Shown: piece after piece, positions 36,701 to 44,924 of the stretch
How the letters are laid out: each line of letters starts with the position of its first letter
Numbering within the stretch: position 1 is the stretch's first letter
From: Paraspadella gotoi
Taxonomy: Eukaryota > Chaetognatha
Reading direction: 5' to 3'
Assembly: GCA_051294375.1 (NCBI GenBank)
Contig: CM119268.1
Location: 1,524,549-1,588,548, forward strand
Length of the DNA: 64,000 nt
Program-made: the position numbers and the translations under genes
Notes under the pieces: model-generated
What the model was told of the DNA's origin: nothing
Seen by the model: the letters and a program-made list of their open reading frames with translations, nothing else
The model's database searches: none

Positions 36701-39700
36701 GATTCTCATAATCGAGAGCGACCGTTTTTTTTTTTTTTTTTGTTTTGTTTTGTTTTGTTCGGTTGTCAAAATCGTCGTCGTGTTTCTTTGCCTCTTGACA
36801 ATTAGGAGGGTTTTCATTTGTTCATCTCTTTCACGGTTTTTCACTTTGTTTGTTTACTTTTTGGGCGGAGTTTAGTTTTTTGTTTGTTTACGCTTTTGAT
36901 AGTTTTAGTCTTTAGCACCGTTACCTTTTTTTGTTGACTTTTTTTATTTTGTTCGTCAATATCTTTTTAACGGTCATTTGTTTGTTTAACCTTTTGACTG
37001 TTTCAAGTCTTTTGTTTGTTTACCTTTTTGACGGCGTCGTCTTCGTGACTCTGTCTCGCATCTTGCACGTTTTTCGTTAGACTTCTCAGCGTCTCAGTTT
37101 GTTTCGTCGCCATCTCGTCCAACTTCCGGTACGCCTCCTCCTGAAAACGAGAAGAGAATCAATTGAAAGTTATTAAGAATATCATTAGTGAATTAAATGA
37201 TTAATTAAACTTAACTTTCAAACAATATTAAAATGCCTTCGAGGCAGAGAAAAATTATTTCATGAGGGATTTGATATTAAACATCGTTCGCGACCATCAC
37301 ATGTAATCATCCAGTTATATCAATCAAAAATATCACAAATAAAGTTAAAATTAAAAATGTTAAAAGCTTCGAAACGTCCGACAAATCTTTGATCCCGAAA
37401 AAACAGTCCTTTCATCGTGAATCTAAATTGGCAACAAATATTTTTTTTCGCTTTGGTCATTCCAGGTCCAAAGATTTAATCTCGAACAATTAACAAGAAC
37501 AGTAATTCCAATTTGTTGCGCTGAAGTTACTTATAGCGTTTATTTCCGCGTGAAAAAAAATTTTAAAATTAGCCAAGGGAAGTCCCCAGTTGGAGTGTGA
37601 CTATGGAGTGTGACTAGTTTCACGAATGGGTTCTTTCTGTACCAAAAGTCGACAAAGGCTTACAAAGGCGACAGGTCAGGCAGTGAAAGAGCGTTCGTAT
37701 GCCGAACAGAGCGACCGACCGACCGACCTAGCGACAGACCGACGGACGACAGAGTGCTGCCGTAAGGGCCAAACTAAAAAGTAAGTTCTCAACTCACGCC
37801 ATTCATCCTCATACTCCGCCCCCCTCTAGTCGCGCCCACCCCACCCTTCTCCCCCAACTCGCCGCTGATGTCTGCTGAGTAATCTTGGCCTCTAAAAACT
37901 CGAAGAGGTAAGTTATCCAGATATTTGTAGGTGAGGTGAGGGTTTTCGGCGAGAACGTCCGCGGCGAGGTCGTAGTATTCGTACTTGATGTAGAGGAGCA
38001 GTAGGTTGGCGAAGGTCTCCGGGGGAAAGGGGTTTCGCTGGAGGAGGAACTGGAGCTTCTCGAATCCGGAGGTCGGGTCCTTTTCCATGTTAATCAGGGC
38101 CTGAGAGGAGGTAAGGTGGAGGTGGGGGGTTGACATTAGGATTAACATTCTAACTTGTTGGACAAGCCCGTGTAAATGAGGTACAAGAGGCATAACAATA
38201 TATTATATAATATTATATAATATATTAGAGACAGTTTGAGTTTAGTTTTGACAACGATTTTATTTAATTCAAAAACAGACATGTTTCGGCTTCATTTGGC
38301 TTGAAATGAAGCCGAAACATGTCTGTTTTTGAATTAAATAAAATCGTTGTCAAAACTAAACTCAAACTGTCTCTAATCATCCCAAACAACGAAAAGAAAG
38401 GATTTATATCACAATATATAATATATATAATTATATATATATACCTGAAGAACGGGTCTCATTTTCATTTTCTCATAAAATAGACATCCGATGTGATGAG
38501 AACAAAAAAGTGATGAGATGACTCTCCCCCCTCGGACATTGTGGGGACCCACAACTAAAACAGCAACATCAACCTGATTGTGAAGGGTGATGGGGTCGAG
38601 CTCCTCTTCGGCTCGAGGCGGCATGTCAGTCAAGGCCTCCGACGCCGCGTCCAAGTTCTTTAACTGATACTCGATCGATGCCTGAGGTTAAAAAAAATAT
38701 ATATTTATATATATATATATATCGTTTATGTATGTGCAATGTATTAAAGTATGTCTCAAACAGGATGAATATTTAAATAGACTTATTCCGAAATATGAAG
38801 CCTTGATCAAAGCCGCCTCATCCAGGATGAGTAACACTCCTTACCTTTTTGTTAAGTTGCCTGCACAAAGAAGATAATAAAAGCCTCGATCACACGATGA
38901 TTACTCCTACTATGGCAAAACTCCTTTCGCTTTACCTTGAGATTAAAAGCCTCGATCAACGACATTCTCACAATACCTACCTAAAAAGCCCGTCAAGATG
39001 TCACAGGGATCTTTCTTACTTGAGTATTAAAAACCCTCAACAAGACAAACATGGTTCTCCTACAAGGCGAATGCCTTTCGCTTACCTTGAGCATTCAAAA
39101 ATCCTCCAACAACGATGTCTGCCTCACAAGGCGAATGGCCCTTTCCTTTACCTTTGAGATTAAGATCCTCGATCAAACAGAGTTCTCCTCAAGGCGAATG
39201 GGCCTTTCCTTTACCTTGAGATAAAAAGCCTCATCAACAATGTTCTCGCTACAAAGGCGAATGCCCTTTCCTTACCTTGAGATTAAAATGCCTCAGACAA
39301 CAATTTCTCCTACAAGCGCGAATGCCTTTCCTCTACCTTTGAAGATTAAATCCTCAAACAAATGTTCCGCTACAAATGTTTCTCCTTGGTAACCGAATCA
39401 CGTATCCCAAGGCCGAGCTTCTTACTTGATAAATGTAGAGTCACAAGGCGATCTTCCTTACCTTGAGCATTAAAAATCGCTCAGAACAACAAATTCTCTA
39501 CACAGAAAGGAAATGCCTTTCCTTTACCTTCGAGCATTAAAAATGCCTCAAATCAAACGAGTTTCTCCTCAAGGCAAGATTTACTTTCCTTACCTTGCGA
39601 TTAAAAGCCTCGATCAACAACGATTCCTACAAGGCAAATGCTATCCTACCTGAGATAAAAGTCCATCGATCAACATGCATTTCTCCTACAGAGGCGGAAT

Positions 39701-42700
39701 GCCCTTTCCTTACCCTTGAGATATAAAATTCTCAAAAACAAAAAAAACAAGAGTTCTGTGCCTACAAGGTGCAATGCACTTCCCATTACCTTGAGATTAA
39801 GAAGCCTCGATCACGATTTTGCTCCTACACGAGGCGAATTGCCTTTCCTTACCTTGAAGATTAAAGCCTCGATCATAACGTATATTTCCTCGTTCAGCAA
39901 ATGACTACTCCTTACCATTGAGATTAAAAAGCCTGATCAACGATGTCTCTCCTACAAAGCGCGAATGACTTTCCTTACCTTGAGACTTAAAAGCTCGATC
40001 AACGATATTCTCCTCTTCAAGGGCAAACTCCTTCTCCTTACCTTGAGATTAAAAGCCTCGATCAACAATGTTCTCCTACGAGGCAGACATGACTTTCCTT
40101 ACCCTTGAGAATTAAAAAGCCTCGATCAAACGATTGTTCTCCTCTACAAGCGCGAATAAGCCTTTTCCTTACCTGACGATTAAAGATCCTCAAACAACTA
40201 ACATTCTTCCTACACAGGCGAAATGCGCTTTCCCTGTACCTTGAGATTATAAATCCTCGAACAACGATGTTTCCTACAAGGCAATGCCTTCTTACCATTG
40301 ATGCATTAAAGAAGCCTTGCAATCTTAATCGATTATTCTCCTTCAAGCACAATGAGTCTTTTCCTTACGCTTGAGATTAAAAGCCGTTCGATCAACGATG
40401 TGTCTCCCTAACAAGGCGAATAGGCCTTTCCTTACGGTTGAGATTAAGAAGCCGTCGAATCAAGCGAATGTTCTCCGCTCCAGGCGAATGCCTTTCCCTT
40501 ACGCTTGAGATTAAAATCCTCAAACAACAACATTCTCCTACAAGGCGAATGCCTTTCACTTACCTTGAGATTAACATACCTTGATCAAGATGTTTCTCGC
40601 TACGCAGTTGCGAATGCCTTTCCTTACCATTGAGATTATAAAGCCTCGATCAACAATTTTCTCCCTTTCAAGGCAAATGATCTTTCCTTACCCTTTGAAG
40701 ATTAAAAGCCATCGAAAAATACAAAATGTCTCCTACGTAGGCGATGACTTTTCCTTACCTTGAGATTAAAAGCGCTCGCAATCAAACGAATATTCTCGCT
40801 TCAAGGCTAAACTCGCTTTCTCTTACCGAATAAAAGCCTGCGATCAAACAATGTTCTTCCTACAAGGCGAATGCCTTTCGCTTACCTTGAGATTAAAATC
40901 CCAAACTAGACAATGTTCTTCTATCAAGTGAAGACTTCCTTACTCTAATAAAAGCGCGCTCGATCAACGATGTTCCCTTGCAAGCGAATGACTTTCGCTT
41001 ACCTGTTGAGATTAAAGCATGGCCGATCGATCAACGATGTTCTCCTACAAGGCGAATGACTTTTCCTTACCTTGAGATTAAAAGCCTGGCGAACAACGAC
41101 GTTCTGGCCGTCTCAAGGCGAATGAACTTTTCCTTACCTTGCGAATTAAAAAGCTTCGATCAAACGATGTTCTCCTACAAGGCAAATGCTTTCTTACGCT
41201 GAGAAAATTAAAAAGCCTCGAACAACGACGTTCTCCTACAAGGCAAATGACTCTCCTTACCTTGAGATTAAAAGCCTCGATCAACGATGTTCTCCTTCAA
41301 AGCGAATGACTTTCCTTACCTTGAGATTAAAAGCCTCGATCAATGCCGTCTCGTGAAGAGTGAGAGTGTTGCCGACGCTTCGAACGTCGATGCCTTCCGT
41401 CGTCATGCCAACGCTGAGCTCGGGATGTTCACGGATTCCGCGCTCGATTATCTCAGCCAAATTTCTGAAACGATGGAAATAAGGGTTTCTGTTTAGTAGG
41501 CGAAAGATTATACTTTTGGGCCTGAGGCGACTTACTACCGGTCTCTCTCTCTAAACCCTTCCTCTCTCCTCTTTCTCCTAACCTTTAAACTCATTTGCAT
41601 ATTGCTGTATAACTAATAATTTGGAATATAAAAAAAATAAGTTTTAAACCCGAGACATCACTTCACTCTCGTTGGTTGACATAAAGATTAGGAATATTTT
41701 TTCTATATTCAAAGCACCAGTGGCTAATTAAATTGAAAATCAGCGTGACGTCATTGCCAGTCATTACGTATTCCTCGTGACGATTTCAAGTTCAACTTAC
41801 CTTAGCGCCGCGGCGTACTGTTTCAACGCGTAATAACAGAGCGCTATGTTGTAGGATAGATGAGGGTTGTAGCCAAGGACCTGTTGCGCAGCTTGAAATT
41901 TCTGGCAGGCTTCAAGGTGTCGTCCTTCTTTGTAAAGGAGACATCCAAGGTTGACGTCGCTCTCGGCATCCTCGCCTGACACCTGGTGGGAGAAAACGTT
42001 ATATGAGTAAATGAATAAATTAAAAGATAAATATACCAATAAATACAATCAATAAAGAAATAATTTGGCAATGGGAGGCTCGGACTCTCAAATACAAACA
42101 GCCTTGCTGTCCACTGGCATAAACCGCACTGCCCACAGCCCACTGGTTATTTAGTGACAGAAAGACTAAATGTACGATTATACTGTTTAACGAGTACATA
42201 GGGACATCAATGGACGTGAAGGGAGAAGAAGCGCAAGCAAAATCACCGTTCGAGAAAAAAAGGAAAGCCTATCATTCCGTTCGCCCAGAGTTGGACCCGC
42301 TTTTTTCGAGGACCGCCCGCCCATAAAAAATTCCATTTCAGCGCCAAAAGAGAAGAGAGAGAGAGGAGAGAGAAGAAGACGAGGAGAGAGAACCAGAGAG
42401 AGGGGAGAGCGAGAGAGAGAGGAGCACGAGGAGTCATCGAAGCAGATGTTAAATGGTGTGGAGTTTTGAAAGGCAGAAGAAAAGGGAGAAGAAAAAAAGA
42501 CATTTGGCGAGATGTATAAAGAGGATAAAGGAGCAATCGTTCGGGTAGAGAGAAGCGACGCTTCGATTTTTTTTTTTTTTTTTTTTCAATCGATTCTGTC
42601 ATTTATTCAGGGTCTACGATTTCGACAATTGGTCTTTAGACTCTGATTTAAAAAGCCTTGTGCGGGTTGCTCCGGAAGGCTGAGAGAGAAGAAAAATCGT

Positions 42701-44861
42701 TTAAGGAGGAATAAGAGCGCCTTGGGCGCAAAAAAAAAACCCTCAAGAGTTTTATTTCCCGGTCAAAAAAAATATCTTTTAAAAATTGTGCATTTTTAGT
42801 CGCTCGAAATCTAGTGAATTTATCCATTTCACTTTGTTTTCTTCGCCCTCAAAAATTTATCATTAACGCGGTCGCCAATCGAAGCCGCAGTCGAAATGAA
42901 CGTCAAGAAGTTTAAGATTTGATGCGTTGATGAAACGTTTTATAAATGAGATGGAAACGTCGGATGCTTAATTAAAAAAAATCAAATACACTCATTGCAC
43001 ATTAGCATGAACCGAAGTTAAGCTAGAGCGAGGAAAAATTAGAAATATCTTAGCCGAAGACTGATAAATTCGGGAATTTGAGAATCGGTTAAGACGCGCG
43101 CAAAAAAAACCCTCAACGAGGTTTATTTCGCGTCAAAAAAAATATTTCTTTTATAAAATTGTGCATATTTTTATCGCTCGAAATCTAAGTCGAATTTTCC
43201 ATTTCAATTGGTTGTTCTTTCAGCCCTCAAAAATTTATCATTAACCGGTCGCCCACAACTCGAACTGAGCAGTCGCTCGAACACTTCTTCCCGCCCACCT
43301 TATCTTTTCTTCAGCCACCAACCACCAACCACCAACCACCAACCCACCTGTTCGATGAGTCCTTGAGCGGCGGACAGTTCCTCTTCTCCATACTTGATCG
43401 CGGCCTGAAGCTTCAAGACTTGAGTCTGCAGTTTGGGAGATTCGATCTGACAAGAGACTTTCATGGCTTCGCCGAAGAGACCCGCTTTGCAGAGCGACTG
43501 GGCGTAGTAGAGACGATATCTGTTTAAACAAGAACGGTAATTCAGATGTGACTGCCTTATCACGTGTATTTCTCGTGACATGATATGACGTGACATGACA
43601 TGACGTGACAAAACTCGAATACATGACTATAATAACTTTCTTCGCTCGTGTATTTATGACACTGCATCAAAATTCCGTCTTTTATTCTATTTTAGTTTTA
43701 GGATTTCCTGAAGGCGGCGCTAGCAGCCCCTTAGATTTGAGGTTTTTTCTGTCTTAACAAAAGAGCAACGAACGTAAGTGGGACAGACCGACAGACAGAC
43801 AGAAATACCTATCTACCGATCGACAGACCGACCGAAAAGTGACTTAAAAAAAGGGTTGGTGAAGGGACAGGCGTGGGGTTGGGGAGAAAGAAATTTGTTT
43901 TTGTATTTTTTGTTTTTTTGGGTTTTTTTTTTGTTGTTGTTGTTGTTGTTGCTGATACTTTTCACTTTCTCTCCAACATTGCTGTCTCTCACATAAGCCT
44001 AACATAAGCCTCTCACCAAAGCCTGTCCAAAGTCAGGGGCAAGAGAGCTTATTTATTAAATGAATGGATAATTTTATATTGTTTGCACCAATTTCATGTT
44101 ATGATTTTTTTTTAAAGAATATGATTTTTTAAAATGATATTATTTTTTTAAAAATAATATGATTATTTCAAAAAACAACCTCTAACTTCTTCCTTTAGCT
44201 TCCTCCCTCGCCACAATCCTCCGCTCACTTAGTTTCACAAAATTTCAATTTGCATATTTCGGTTTTCTCAACTCTATTTCAATTCCTCTCGACGACGACG
44301 CGCGGAAAAAAATCAGCGACGCAAAGTTGAGGTTTAGAGAAATTGGATACGAAATATACAGGGGTGTAGTCGGGCATTGCAGGGATACAGGGATACAGGG
44401 GATACAGTGAAAACTAAAACACATTTGTAGAAAAAAAAACTAAAAGATTTTCATCTTTTCTACTATGAGCCGTTGAAGCCCCACCAAAACACATTGGACA
44501 CCGTCCACAAAAACTCACTCCTCGATATCCGGACAGATGAAGGTAAGTTGTTCGTACGAATCCGCGGCGTTGACAAAGTCCTGCAGCTGGAAGTAGCAAT
44601 AGCCGAGGAGACTCAATGCGGCTCGGCTGCGGCTGTGGGATTGGAGCTGTTGATTCAGGACTTGAATGCAGTCCGCGAAGCGTTTGCCTTTTTTAAAGGA
44701 AAAAGGGTTGGGATAGGGGCGAGGGGGTCGCATTGAAGCATTGTAAGGTGGATAGCATAAAAAAATTCATACAGCCTCCGCAACCCAGCCGTAACGATTA
44801 TAGTAAAGGGGGTAAATTAGGGGTGCCTGGCCGCCGGTACTCTCTCTCTCTCTCTCTCTCT

Positions 44862-44924
<63 letters not shown>

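Noticed and set aside
37789-37862. Extension of exon 7 (residues DNLPLRVFRGQDYSADISGE and on) as true TTC30 protein
   Set aside because: It is open and ends at a good donor, but has no resemblance to the family, while the +1 frame of the same bases does. Kept only as an alternative model.
38224-38377. Hammerhead ribozyme of a Penelope-like element
   Set aside because: The GAAAC-type word is present but the CTGATGA core and three-way junction are not. It is a plain perfect stem.
38800-41319. CRISPR-like regular array
   Set aside because: The 59-bp units are contiguous with no unique spacers, lie in a eukaryotic intron and derive from the exon 5 junction.
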